Part shown: piece by piece, positions 41,049 to 50,299 of the stretch
Layout of the letters: each line of letters opens with the position of its first letter
How positions within the stretch are numbered: the first letter of the stretch is position 1
NCBI GenBank assembly: GCA_002483445.1
Contig: DLHY01000143.1
Coordinates: 92,411 to 156,410 of the forward strand
Length of the DNA: 64,000 nt
Source: Blastocatellia bacterium UBA7656
GTDB lineage: Bacteria; Acidobacteriota; Blastocatellia; UBA7656
Reading direction: 5' to 3'
Notes under the pieces: generated by a model
Database searches by the model: none
What the model was told of the DNA's origin: nothing
What the model saw: only the letters and a program-made list of their open reading frames with translations
Program-made: the position numbers and the translations under genes

Positions 41049-43412
41049 ATGCTCTCGAAAGACGTTTCTCAGTCTCGGGGCCGAAATCGACGACCTGTCT
41101 CTGTGGCCAAATCAACACGGCAACTCAAAGCATCAACGGTCATCGCTTTCGTTGTATTACTGATCTGGACTTCCGGTCCGGCGCTGATGGAAAACTTCAA
41201 GGCGCGCGCCGCGACCGCTTCGGGATTTCCCTATTCGACTCCTATCACCTTGAACAATGCGGGTACACAGTTGTGGGTAGTCAATCCCGACCCTGATAAC
41301 AACTCCGTAACCGTCATCGATGTCACGGATGATTCGGGCCGCGTACTCGCAGAGATTCCCGCAGGCAACGAACCGAACTCGGTCGCCATAAACGATGATG
41401 ACTCGCGCGCCTATGTGGCCAATACCGTCAGCGGCACGGTTTCGGTCATAAACACAAGCACCTTCGCGGTCGTCGATACGATAAGGGTGGGAGTTGAGCC
41501 GCGCGCCCTCTGCTTTACGCCCAACTTCTCCAAACTGTATGTGGCCTGCTCATCTTCCAACGACATACACGTTATCAACCCTGACGACAATCGAGTGACG
41601 AGGATCATCGAGAACCCGTCCTTCAGCAACCTCTTCGCAATGACGATAACCAACGATGGAGATTCTGAGGATAATGACGAACTGCTTTATGTGACCAATC
41701 TCTATGCGGAATATGTTCCCGGCTCGGATCCGAAACCGGCAGACGATGTGGGCAAAGAAGGCATCGTCGGCGTAGTAAACGTCGGCTCTGATTCCTTCAT
41801 TGATCGAGTCAAGCTCAAATCCGTCGAAACGGCTTTCAGATCCAACGGTCGTTCGCGCAACGCTTCGGGCGACGGGATCGCCCCCGATCCGAATCCGGCG
41901 ACCTTCACCGTGCCTACCTCTGCATTTCCCAACCTGCTGACTTCAATCGCGGGAACTCGTCAGAACGGCACGAATATGATTTACACTTTTTCCCTGGGGT
42001 CATCACCTACCGGCCCTGTTCGCTTCAACGTCAACATACAGGGCCTCGTCTCTTTGATAAAGGGTCTCGAAGACGCGGGCCAGACGCGCAATCTCAACGA
42101 CGAGATACGCCTCGAATCTGCGGACCCGTTCCCCGAAGGCGTGCCGCGCCACCGCTTCACCACGCTGCCCTGGGGCATGGCCTTCTATCATAACTCCTAC
42201 AAGGCCCTCGGAGTGTCTTCCGCTTGCGATTACGTCGTCGTAATGGACTTCGACGAAAACGGCAAGGCTACGATCATCCCCGACGGGCCGAACAACATCA
42301 GGCGAATGCTGACGGGTACAAGGCGCGACCCTGATCCGGACAGGGCGATCTTCCTCGACGGGAAAGCTCCGCGCGGAGTCGTCATCAACCGCTCGGACAC
42401 GCGCGCTTACACCTTCAACTATGTCTCGCGCGACGTGACGGTCATCGATCTCGCTAACAACCGCGCTATCGCGACCGTCGAGACGACAGCCTCGAAAGGC
42501 GACCCGGTTGTGCAACTCGGCAAGGAATTGTTCAACAGCGCCATAGGGCCGATTGATACGAGCAATCGCAGGGCGGACGGCTCGGTCGATCCGAGAGAGG
42601 GAGCTATGTCGGATTTCGGCTGGGTCAGTTGCGCGACCTGCCATCTGAACGGGCTGACGGACGGGGTGGCCTGGGCTTTCCCGGCTGGGCCTCGAATAAG
42701 CACTTCTATGGACGGGACGTTCACGAAATCGACGGGCGGGCCTGTCATTCAGCGCGCCTTGAACTGGTCTGCCATTTTCGATGAACTGGAGGATTTCGAG
42801 TTGAACACTCGCGGAGTGGCCGGAGGCCGTGGTCTTATAACGCTTTTGGATGGCAGCGCCGACCCGAACGTGGTCGCCTTCGCTCTCCCAAACCACGGAC
42901 GCGACGCTCGCCGCGACGCGATCACCGAATATGTAAAGACGATTCGTCCGCCTATAGCGCCGGAGGATGATGACAATGGAAAGGTGCGGTCGGGGCGCAA
43001 TCTGTTCAAGAAAGTCGGCTGCGCGGACTGTCACGACACGGCGCTTTGGACTCGCAGCCGTGTGGAGTTCGCTCCCCCGCCCCCGACAAACGAAATCGAA
43101 AATGGGCAACTCCGGGGACAACTCCAAAACGTAGGCACATTCGACCCGGCTCGACCGCACGAAGTGAGAGGGACGGGCGCTGTGATAAATCAGACGGCGC
43201 TCGGAGCTACGGGCTTTAACACCCCATCGCTTCTGGGCGTCCACAGCCGCGAGAAGTTCCTCCTGCACGACGGGTCTGTCACCTCTTTCGAGCAGTTGTT
43301 CGACAATCCGGCGCATGTGGGCGATCATCCCAAGCTGCGCAAATCGGGCATCAGGAAGAAGATCATCAAGTTCCTGCGCTCGATAGATAGCGGTTCAGCG
43401 CCTTTCAATTAA
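41049..43412 (+). CDS. Exported YncE-like beta-propeller fused to di-haem cytochrome c
   Basis: The 787-residue protein has an N-terminal signal anchor (KASTVIAFVVLLIWTSGPAL at about 27-46). Residues 70-500 form a YVTN-type beta-propeller (NNSVTVIDVTDDSGRVLAEI, SRAYVANTVSGTVSVINTST). The C-terminal part has two CxxCH haem sites, CATCH (C528, C531, H532) and CADCH (C658, C661, H662), in a cytochrome c peroxidase-like domain with LGKELFNSAI and FNTPSLLGVHSREKFLLHDG. CGGAGG precedes the ATG. It is probably a periplasmic or outer-membrane redox protein, perhaps an oxidase of a surface substrate. Its promoter motif ties it to the DUF4394 genes. Confidence 0.88.
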   Translation: MLSKDVSQSRGRNRRPVSVAKSTRQLKASTVIAFVVLLIWTSGPALMENFKARAATASGFPYSTPITLNNAGTQLWVVNPDPDNNSVTVIDVTDDSGRVLAEIPAGNEPNSVAINDDDSRAYVANTVSGTVSVINTSTFAVVDTIRVGVEPRALCFTPNFSKLYVACSSSNDIHVINPDDNRVTRIIENPSFSNLFAMTITNDGDSEDNDELLYVTNLYAEYVPGSDPKPADDVGKEGIVGVVNVGSDSFIDRVKLKSVETAFRSNGRSRNASGDGIAPDPNPATFTVPTSAFPNLLTSIAGTRQNGTNMIYTFSLGSSPTGPVRFNVNIQGLVSLIKGLEDAGQTRNLNDEIRLESADPFPEGVPRHRFTTLPWGMAFYHNSYKALGVSSACDYVVVMDFDENGKATIIPDGPNNIRRMLTGTRRDPDPDRAIFLDGKAPRGVVINRSDTRAYTFNYVSRDVTVIDLANNRAIATVETTASKGDPVVQLGKELFNSAIGPIDTSNRRADGSVDPREGAMSDFGWVSCATCHLNGLTDGVAWAFPAGPRISTSMDGTFTKSTGGPVIQRALNWSAIFDELEDFELNTRGVAGGRGLITLLDGSADPNVVAFALPNHGRDARRDAITEYVKTIRPPIAPEDDDNGKVRSGRNLFKKVGCADCHDTALWTRSRVEFAPPPPTNEIENGQLRGQLQNVGTFDPARPHEVRGTGAVINQTALGATGFNTPSLLGVHSREKFLLHDGSVTSFEQLFDNPAHVGDHPKLRKSGIRKKIIKFLRSIDSGSAPFN

Positions 43413-43918
43413 TCGCAAATCGATCTCCCGTCACGAATGCAGGGCCGGCTGCCGCGTGCAAACGGCCCTGCATATCATACAGGCGAGACAGTTGTGTCCT
43501 ATTCTTGTGGTGATGGAGTAGGGACAACCCTTGTGGTTGCCCGGATCGCGCGAAAGCGCGATGACATATCATTTTGCTTCGCAAAATCTTCTTCAACTCA
43601 CGTTCAGGACACCTCTTGATAATTCGAGGCCAGCAAAACAACTATAGGATACTGCCGGAATTCCGGCCATCTACATCCCGACAACGTATCTGCTTTATGC
43701 TGCGAGGCGAAATCATTCCGCGCTCGCGCCTTGATTTCATCTCGTTGACAACCCGTGCCTCGATTTGTAGATTGACTCTTACTGTTTCCGCAGCATTCGC
43801 ATTGCCGCCACAAGGCAAGATGATTTAGAGTCCTTGATTTGACCGGCATCCGAGGCGACGATACATTAGAAGTGACGATTGGTGCGTTTCTCTAAAGGCT
43901 TTAATCAAAGGATAAAAC
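43413..43918. other. Intergenic region with several hairpins
   Basis: GCAGGGCCG at 43439-43447 pairs with CGGCCCTGC at 43463-43471 and is a probable terminator for the cytochrome gene. Further on are GGGACAACCCTTGTGGTTGC (near 43520), CGCGCGAAAGCGCG and ATTTTGCTTCGCAAAAT, all small palindromes. The last 200 nt before nuoBCD look free of elements and should contain its promoter. No gene is recognised. Confidence 0.5.
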
Positions 43919-46237
43919 ATGAGCATTGAAACCGCGCTGGGCGAAAGTTTCATCACCACCAAACTGAGCGAGATCGCAAACTGGGCGCGAAAGAATTCTC
44001 TCTGGCCCATGCCATTCGGAACAGCCTGCTGCGCCATCGAGTACATGTCGGTAGTCTCGGCTCACTACGATGTGGCTCGATTCGGCGCTGAAGTCGTTAG
44101 ATTTTCTCCGCGCCAGTCCGATCTGATGATGGTTATGGGAACCATAACCGACAAGATGGGGCCGGTGATGAAGAGAATCTACGATCAGATGTCCGAACCC
44201 AAGTGGGTCATCTCCATGGGCGCGTGCGCGACTTCAGGCGGATTTTATCGCGCTTATCACGTCGTTCAGGGCATAGACGAAGTCATACCCGTCGATGTCT
44301 ACATTCCCGGATGCCCGCCTTCGCCCGAAGCCGTGCTTCAGGCAATATTGATGATTCAGAAACTCATCGAGAAGGAAACCGAAATCGATGCGAACGCGCG
44401 GCTCGATATCCGCGAAAAACTTCTCAAGGAAATCACCGTCTCTTCGCCCAAGCCTCTGCTCATAGCTGACGAGCAGGCGCGTGAGGCTGTGCGTCTGGTT
44501 CAGATCACCCGCGAGCCTGCCGCGCCTCAAAATCCCATCGCCGCTTTGCTCAAAACGCGGTTCAAAGAAGAAATCCTCGACGAAGATGATTTTCGCGGCG
44601 ACCTGACCGTAACAGTCAGACCTGACCGCATAAAAGAAATCTGCGAGGCTCTCAAACGAGACCCGACGACGAAATTCGATCTTCTCTCGACGATCACAGG
44701 ACTCGATTATCTCGGCTATCCGAATAAGACAAGCGATGAGCGATTCAACGTCGTCTATCAGCTTTATTCCATGGATCACGGTCACAGGGTTCGCCTCAAA
44801 GCGCCGCTTCCGGAATCCGCCCCGGAAATCGAGTCGGTCTCTTCTGTTTGGAAGACGGCCAACTGGTGGGAGCGGGAAACCTACGATATGTTCGGCGTCC
44901 GCTTCCGTCATCATCCCGACTTGCGTCGCATTCTCTGCCACGAAGAATTTCTGGGCCACGCGCTTCGCAAAGATCACGAGGCGGGCCTTCGCACTCCGCT
45001 TTCGCGCGACTACAAACTGCCGCTCGAATACATAACCGAATGGCGCGATGACGAGCGGCCTGATCGCTTGAGCGGCCAGCCTACCATCATCAACATAGGC
45101 CCGTCGCATCCGGCCACGCACGGCACTCTTCGCATAGTCGCCCGACTCGACGGCGAACTGATAAGCGATGCCGATGTCGAGATAGGCTATCTGCATCGCT
45201 GCTTCGAAAAGATGGCCGAGACTCATCAATGGAATCAGGTCATCCCCTACACAGACCGGCTCAATTATATGTCGTCGTTTCTAAACAACGTCGGCTATGC
45301 GTGCGCGGTCGAAAAACTGCTCGGCATAGAAGTGCCTAAGCGCGTCCAATACATTCGCGTCATACTCGGCGAGCTATCGCGCATAATGGATCACATGGTC
45401 TGCATAGGCACGAACCTCGTCGATCTGGGCGCGATAACGAATTTCTGGTGGAGCTTCGAGCCGCGGGAAGAAATATACGACCTGCTGGAGATGACGGCGG
45501 GCGTCAGAATGATGGTCTCTTACGTCCGAGTGGGCGGACTTGCGGCTGATCTGCCGAGAGATTTCGTCCCGCGCGCCCGCGAAGTCCTCAAGCGCATTCC
45601 GAAATACATCGATGATCTGCATCGCCTCAACACTCACAACCGGCTGTTCAAACAGCGCGCAGTCGGCGTGACCGCGATCAGCGCCGAGGATGCTATCGAC
45701 TGGGGATTCACAGGGCCGATGCTTCGCGCCGCCGGAGTCGCTTACGACATTCGTCAGAATCATCCTTATTCGAGCTACGATGATTTCGAATTCGAAGTGC
45801 CTGTCGGAAATCGCGGCGATATGTATGACCGCTATCTGGTTCGAATGGAGGAGATGCGCCAGAGTTTGAAGATAATCGATCAGGCGATAGAGAATCTGCC
45901 CGAAGGCCCCTATCAGGTCGATGACCGCAGGATCACGCTGCCGCCAAAGCTGGGAGTTTACGGCAACATCGAAGATTTGATGAATCATTTCAAACTCGTC
46001 ATGCACGGCATACAGGCTCCGCCGGGAGAGGTCTACGGCTACACGGAGGCCGGAAACGGCGAGCTTGGTTTTTATATCGTGTCCGACGGCTCGATGCGCC
46101 CGTGGCGAGTACATGCTCGCGGGCCGTGCTTCCCCCTCTTTTCAGCGTTTCCCAAAATGATCGAAGGAGGGCTGATAGCCGACGCGGTAGCCGCGCTCGG
46201 CAGTTTCAATATTGTCGCGGGAGAGCTTGACCGATGA
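43919..46237 (+). CDS. nuoBCD: NADH-quinone oxidoreductase, fused NuoB-NuoC-NuoD subunit
   Basis: One uninterrupted 772-residue frame contains three complex I peripheral-arm subunits. NuoB (about 1-180) carries the N2 cluster ligands C37 and C38 (GTACCAIEYMS), C103 (MGACATSGG) and C132 (PGCPPSPE). NuoC (about 205-370) has WWERETYDMFGVRFRHHPDL and RRIL. NuoD (about 385-772) has INIGPSHPATHGTLRIVARL, the IGYLHRCFEKMAE quinone-site region and an ENLPEGPY block. NuoC-D fusions are common; inclusion of NuoB is unusual. The stop overlaps the nuoE start by 4 nt. The fused protein would supply cluster N2 and the quinone site in one chain. Confidence 0.93.
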   Translation: MSIETALGESFITTKLSEIANWARKNSLWPMPFGTACCAIEYMSVVSAHYDVARFGAEVVRFSPRQSDLMMVMGTITDKMGPVMKRIYDQMSEPKWVISMGACATSGGFYRAYHVVQGIDEVIPVDVYIPGCPPSPEAVLQAILMIQKLIEKETEIDANARLDIREKLLKEITVSSPKPLLIADEQAREAVRLVQITREPAAPQNPIAALLKTRFKEEILDEDDFRGDLTVTVRPDRIKEICEALKRDPTTKFDLLSTITGLDYLGYPNKTSDERFNVVYQLYSMDHGHRVRLKAPLPESAPEIESVSSVWKTANWWERETYDMFGVRFRHHPDLRRILCHEEFLGHALRKDHEAGLRTPLSRDYKLPLEYITEWRDDERPDRLSGQPTIINIGPSHPATHGTLRIVARLDGELISDADVEIGYLHRCFEKMAETHQWNQVIPYTDRLNYMSSFLNNVGYACAVEKLLGIEVPKRVQYIRVILGELSRIMDHMVCIGTNLVDLGAITNFWWSFEPREEIYDLLEMTAGVRMMVSYVRVGGLAADLPRDFVPRAREVLKRIPKYIDDLHRLNTHNRLFKQRAVGVTAISAEDAIDWGFTGPMLRAAGVAYDIRQNHPYSSYDDFEFEVPVGNRGDMYDRYLVRMEEMRQSLKIIDQAIENLPEGPYQVDDRRITLPPKLGVYGNIEDLMNHFKLVMHGIQAPPGEVYGYTEAGNGELGFYIVSDGSMRPWRVHARGPCFPLFSAFPKMIEGGLIADAVAALGSFNIVAGELDR

Positions 46238-46710
46238 TCGAACTGAGCGAAGAAGGCAAGCGACGTTATGAAAAAATACTGAGCCACTACCCGGAAAAAC
46301 GCTGCGCGCTCGTCCCCGTGCTTGCGCTGGCTCAGAGGGAGTTCGGATGGATATCGGAAGAAGTGGCCGAGTACATAGGCTCGCTGATGGATTATCCGTC
46401 GTCGGACGTGTTGAGCGTCGCATCGTTTTACTCGATGCTCCACAAGCAGCCGCGAGGCCGGTATCATCTTGAAATGTGTCGCAACGTGAGTTGCTGGTTG
46501 ATGGGCGCGTACCCTTGCATAGATGAGATCAAGCGTCAGCTTGGAGTCGAGGCGAACGAAATCACGCCTGACGGGAAATTCAGTTGGAACGTGACTGAAT
46601 GTCTGGCGTCGTGCGGGACTGCTCCGGCGATGCAGGTCGGAGATCGTTACTATGAAGACCTCACGCCCCAGCGCGTGAGAGAGATAATCGAAGAGTTGAA
46701 AGACGAATAA
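46234..46710 (+). CDS. nuoE: NADH-quinone oxidoreductase subunit E (24-kDa type)
   Basis: The 158-residue protein has the thioredoxin-like 2Fe-2S fold with cluster N1a ligands C82 and C87 (MCRNVSCWLMGA) and C123 and C127 (ECLASCGTAPAM). YPEKRCALVPVLALAQREFG is the N-terminal helical part. It passes electrons in the NADH-oxidising module with NuoF and NuoG. It overlaps nuoBCD by 4 nt. It is separated from nuoF by a 370-nt palindromic element, which is unusual within a nuo operon. Confidence 0.95.
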   Translation: MIELSEEGKRRYEKILSHYPEKRCALVPVLALAQREFGWISEEVAEYIGSLMDYPSSDVLSVASFYSMLHKQPRGRYHLEMCRNVSCWLMGAYPCIDEIKRQLGVEANEITPDGKFSWNVTECLASCGTAPAMQVGDRYYEDLTPQRVREIIEELKDE

Positions 46711-46801
46711 TGTAGGGACCGCCCTCTGTGGCCGACCCAGTCCGGCAGTTACAGCGGTATGCACATGGGTGAACAGGTTGAATACAGCGCAAATGTGACC
46801 T

Positions 46802-47017
46802 TCTCATTAACACCGCGATTGATCGCGGTGACGAGCGAGAGTCTTGAGCCAAAAACTGTTTCAACAGTTTTTCTGTCCGCGCAGATGTCGATCTCGAAAG
46901 CATCTGCGCGCCTGACGATGAGTCGAGGAATCAAACTTCGGCAGAAGGAAACTGTTAAAACAGTTCGCGGATTTCGAGGCGCTCTGTTCACCGCGATCAA
47001 TCGCGGTGTTAATGAGA
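46802..47017. repeat. Nested palindrome element between nuoE and nuoF
   Basis: A perfect 30-nt inverted repeat (46802-46831 and 46988-47017) encloses three further palindromes: AAAAACTGTT-TC-AACAGTTTTT at 46851-46872, CGCGCAGATG/CATCTGCGCG at 46878-46910, and AACTGTT/AACAGTT at 46950-46965. Each outer arm itself contains the palindrome CACCGCGATTGATCGCGGTG. The half-element at 46753-46782 matches the MITE at 57778. Open frames in both directions here are by-products of the symmetry. Confidence 0.85.
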
Positions 47018-47082
47018 GAACTTCCTGCTCGTTCAACTGAAAGTCGCTTGAAATATTTCAAACTGTCGAAGGAATCAGTCGA

Positions 47083-48327
47083 ATGACAAAAGTGCTTCTT
47101 GCCAACATAGACGCGCCCGGTCAGAGAAAAATAGAGAAGTATCGCGAACGCGGAGGCTATCGCGCGCTTGAAAAGGCGCTTCAGATGGAGCAGTCGGCAG
47201 TGATCGAAGAAGTCAAGACGAGCGGCCTGCGCGGACGGGGCGGCGCGGGATTCCCGACGGGCATGAAGTGGAGCTTCGTCCCGCGCAATACAGGCAAGCC
47301 GACCTTCCTGCTTTGCAACGCGGACGAAAGCGAACCCGGCACTTTCAAAGATCGCTTGCTACTGGAACGCGATCCGCATCTTTTGATCGAGGGCATGGCG
47401 ATAGCCGCTTATGCGCTCGATTGCCATCTGTCTTATATCTATATGCGCGGCGAGTTCGGCTTTCTGACTGAAACCGTAGAATCGGCTCTGGAAGAGGCAT
47501 ACAAGGCGGGCTTGTTAGGCCCGTCTGTGATGGGACGCGACTACGCGCTCGATATGCACCTTCATCTCGGACAGGGTGCGTACATCTGCGGCGAAGAGAC
47601 TTCGCTGATAGAATCGCTCGAAGGCAATCGCGGCTATCCGCGCATCAAGCCGCCGTTTCCAGCCGTTTCGGGTTTTCTCGCTTCGCCGACTGTGGTCAAT
47701 AACGTCGAGACGCTTGCCGCTCTTCCGTGGATCATCACGAACGGCGGCTCGGCTTACGCCGCGATGGGAACCGAAAAGAGCAAAGGCACGAAGTTGTTTT
47801 CCGTTTCGGGCCACATAAACAAACCGGGAACTTATGAAGTAGAGCTTGGATACCCTTTGATGGATTTCATCAATAATGAATCGGGCGGAATGAGGAGCGG
47901 TCACAAGCTCAAGGCGGTCATTCCGGGCGGCTCGTCGGTGCCGGTGCTGACGGCTTCGGAATGCGAGGGAGTGCTGCTTGATTACGAATCGCTTTTGAAA
48001 GCCGGGTCGATGCTCGGATCGGGCGGAATGATCGTGCTTGACGAGACGACCCGGATGCCTGAGACGCTTTCGGTCATCGCGGATTTTTACGCGCACGAAT
48101 CGTGCGGGCAATGCACCCCCTGTCGCGAAGGCACGGGCTGGGCGGCGAAGATTCTGCGCAACCTCATCACGGGGAAGGGAAAGAAATCGGACATCGATTT
48201 GCTGTTGAAGATCGCCGACATGATGGAAGGCAAAACTATCTGCCCGCTCGCGGATGCGGACGTGATGCCTATCAGAAGTTTCGTGACCAAGTTCCGCAGC
48301 GAGTTCGAATCGCTTTGCTCAACATAA
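47083..48327 (+). CDS. nuoF: NADH-quinone oxidoreductase subunit F (51-kDa type)
   Basis: The 414-residue protein holds the FMN and NADH site (GLRGRGGAGFPTGMKWSF, CNADESEPGTFKDR, GAYICGEETSLIESLEG) and the N3 4Fe-4S ligands in SCGQCTPCREGTGW plus a later Cys in TICPLADADV. Length and order are standard. It accepts hydride from NADH in the peripheral arm of complex I. Upstream lies the nested palindrome element, downstream a small membrane protein gene and nuoG. Confidence 0.96.
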   Translation: MTKVLLANIDAPGQRKIEKYRERGGYRALEKALQMEQSAVIEEVKTSGLRGRGGAGFPTGMKWSFVPRNTGKPTFLLCNADESEPGTFKDRLLLERDPHLLIEGMAIAAYALDCHLSYIYMRGEFGFLTETVESALEEAYKAGLLGPSVMGRDYALDMHLHLGQGAYICGEETSLIESLEGNRGYPRIKPPFPAVSGFLASPTVVNNVETLAALPWIITNGGSAYAAMGTEKSKGTKLFSVSGHINKPGTYEVELGYPLMDFINNESGGMRSGHKLKAVIPGGSSVPVLTASECEGVLLDYESLLKAGSMLGSGGMIVLDETTRMPETLSVIADFYAHESCGQCTPCREGTGWAAKILRNLITGKGKKSDIDLLLKIADMMEGKTICPLADADVMPIRSFVTKFRSEFESLCST

Positions 48328-48358
48328 TGCATTAGGTCTTCGAATTGGTTGAAGAAAT

Positions 48359-48643
48359 ATGGATCAACGGGAAAAGCTGAAAAGAATTCGCGCCGGAGGC
48401 AAGGCCCGGTTTATTTGGTTCTATGGGGTCATGTGTTTTGGGCTTCCATGCGCCATACTCTTTGCCGTCGCTTTTCAGATTGTTATGCACGGCTTTTCCC
48501 TGTCCATCTTCGTCGCAGACAATTTCCTCACTCTTCTGATTGTATCCCTGGTTTTGTGGCCTGTGGGAGGATATGTCTGGGGCGTTCTGATGTGGAAAAA
48601 TTTTATGGGAGTTCTGGCAAAGATCGAGGCGACTGAAAAGTAG
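48359..48643 (+). CDS. Small two-helix membrane protein inside the nuo operon
   Basis: The 94-residue protein starts MDQREKLKRIRAGGKARFIW and has two predicted membrane helices (about 20-43 and 54-77). It does not resemble NuoA, NuoK or another known complex I subunit, and it lacks conserved acidic residues in the helices. It lies 31 nt after nuoF and 34 nt before nuoG on the same strand. It could be an accessory subunit, an assembly factor or an unrelated insertion. Its ribosome binding site is weak. Confidence 0.65.
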   Translation: MDQREKLKRIRAGGKARFIWFYGVMCFGLPCAILFAVAFQIVMHGFSLSIFVADNFLTLLIVSLVLWPVGGYVWGVLMWKNFMGVLAKIEATEK

Positions 48644-48677
48644 TTCGTTTCGACTTGCGCACAGGATTGAAGAAGCG

Positions 48678-50294
48678 ATGCCAAAATTCACACTCAACGA
48701 TCAGGAGATAGAAGCCAAACCCGGCCAGACGATCATTCAGGCCGCCATCGATCACGGGATTTCAATCCCGCACTACTGCTATCACCCCGACCTGCCCATA
48801 GACGGCAACTGCCGAATGTGTCTGGTCGAGGTCGAAAAAATGCCCAAGCTCACGCCCGCCTGCACCACCCTGGCCAGCGAAGGCATGATTGCGCGCTCCA
48901 ACAACGACCGGGTCAAGGAAGCTGTGCGCGGCGTGCTGGAATTCCTGCTCATCAATCACCCGGTAGATTGCCCCGTGTGCGATCAGGCGGGCGAGTGCCG
49001 TTTGCAGGATTACTACATGGTCTATGGTCTGCACACCAGCGAGATTCCGCTCGACATGAAAGTGCGCAAACGCAAGGTCGTAGATCTCGGAGAGATGGTC
49101 GTACTCGATCAGGAGCGTTGCATACTCTGCTCGCGTTGCGTGCGCTTCTTCGATCACGTTACGGGTACGGGCGAGATGCAGTTCTTCGGACGCGGCGATC
49201 ACAACTCGATAGGCACGTTCGAAGACCGCCCGCTTACCAACCCTTATTCGGGAAACGTCGTCGATATATGTCCTGTGGGCGCTTTGACCTCGCGCGATTT
49301 CAGATTCAAGGCCCGCGTCTGGTTTCTTCACAGCACCGATTCCATCTGTGTCGGGTGTTCGACCGGCTGCAGCACGAGGGTGGATCATCGCGACGGGACG
49401 ATCTTCAGAATGATTGCGCGCCGCAACCCGGAAGTGAATAAAAGCTGGATGTGCGATGAAGGCAGATTGAGCTTCCATCGACTTCAGCAGTGGGAGCGCA
49501 TCGCAAGGCCGATGAGAAAAAGCGTTGACGGTATGCAGGCTCCCATCACCTGGGAAGAAGCCTTCATCTCGGTCGATTCGAATCTGAAGGAAATCGCCTC
49601 TAAGCACGGGCGTGAAAGCGTGCTTGGATTTGCTTCGGCTTCGGCGACCAACGAAGCTTTGTTCCTCTTCAATCGCTACATGAGCGAGAAGATCGGCGCG
49701 ACCCATTTCGAGTTCCGGCTTGATGGCGAAGACCGAACGGTGACTGAAAAGGAAGACGAAATCCTGCGCCGTCTCGACAAGAATCCGAACACGACGGGCG
49801 CAATCAAACTCGGATTTGCAAACGAGCATCTGGGAGGAATCCGCGGAGCTATCGAGGCCGCCCGCTCGGGGAAGCTCAAAGCCGCCGTGATCATTTATTT
49901 CAAGCCGCTGATTGCGCGAGCAGGCGATGATGAGAAAGAAGCTCTCATCGCTGATCTGGTCAACGCGCTCGAATACTCCGTCGTGATCGCCCCTTATAAA
50001 GCAAACTGGCAGAAGGCTGCAAGCGTGCTTCTGCCTGTCGCGGCGTGGACTGAAGAAGAGGGAACCTACACGAATTATCAGGGCCGGGTTCAGTTCGCGG
50101 GCCAGGCAATGCTGGCGGAAGGCGACGCTATGCCGGCGTGGGAAGTCTTCGCCGGATTGCTTTACGCAAGCGGCGAGAGCCGACTGTGGCTCTCATTCGA
50201 TGAAGTGTTCCAAAGCATGAAAGAAAGCGTGACCATCTTTCACAACATCACGCTTGAGCAGGCGCGGCGCGAAGGCGCGCTTGCGACCGAGTAG
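48678..50294 (+). CDS. nuoG: NADH-quinone oxidoreductase subunit G with N7-type cluster motif
   Basis: The 538-residue protein starts with a 2Fe-2S domain (HYCYHPDLPIDGNCRMCLVE, PAC), then the N5 region HPVDCPVCDQAGECRLQDYY, then the N4-type CILCSRCVRF and NVVDICPVGAL. The molybdopterin-like domain begins with CVGCSTGC and a fourth Cys in WMCDEGR, which fits C-x2-C-x3-C-x27-C, the N7 cluster motif. Total length is shorter than the typical 700-900 residues, so the C-terminal domain is reduced. It lies 5 nt before nuoI. It carries electrons from NuoF and NuoE to NuoI. Confidence 0.95.
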   Translation: MPKFTLNDQEIEAKPGQTIIQAAIDHGISIPHYCYHPDLPIDGNCRMCLVEVEKMPKLTPACTTLASEGMIARSNNDRVKEAVRGVLEFLLINHPVDCPVCDQAGECRLQDYYMVYGLHTSEIPLDMKVRKRKVVDLGEMVVLDQERCILCSRCVRFFDHVTGTGEMQFFGRGDHNSIGTFEDRPLTNPYSGNVVDICPVGALTSRDFRFKARVWFLHSTDSICVGCSTGCSTRVDHRDGTIFRMIARRNPEVNKSWMCDEGRLSFHRLQQWERIARPMRKSVDGMQAPITWEEAFISVDSNLKEIASKHGRESVLGFASASATNEALFLFNRYMSEKIGATHFEFRLDGEDRTVTEKEDEILRRLDKNPNTTGAIKLGFANEHLGGIRGAIEAARSGKLKAAVIIYFKPLIARAGDDEKEALIADLVNALEYSVVIAPYKANWQKAASVLLPVAAWTEEEGTYTNYQGRVQFAGQAMLAEGDAMPAWEVFAGLLYASGESRLWLSFDEVFQSMKESVTIFHNITLEQARREGALATE

Positions 50295-50299
50295 GATTT

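Noticed and set aside
42003..43328. 441-residue antisense open frame
   Set aside because: It is opposite the propeller-cytochrome gene, which has haem motifs; the antisense product is Arg-rich and resembles no family.
44234..45229. 331-residue antisense open frame
   Set aside because: It is opposite nuoBCD, whose conserved residues prove the plus-strand frame.
46759..47040. Overlapping frames on both strands between nuoE and nuoF
   Set aside because: They arise from the symmetry of the nested palindrome; the two products are similar because the DNA is nearly self-complementary.
48762..49829. 355-residue antisense open frame
   Set aside because: It is opposite nuoG with its iron-sulfur motifs.
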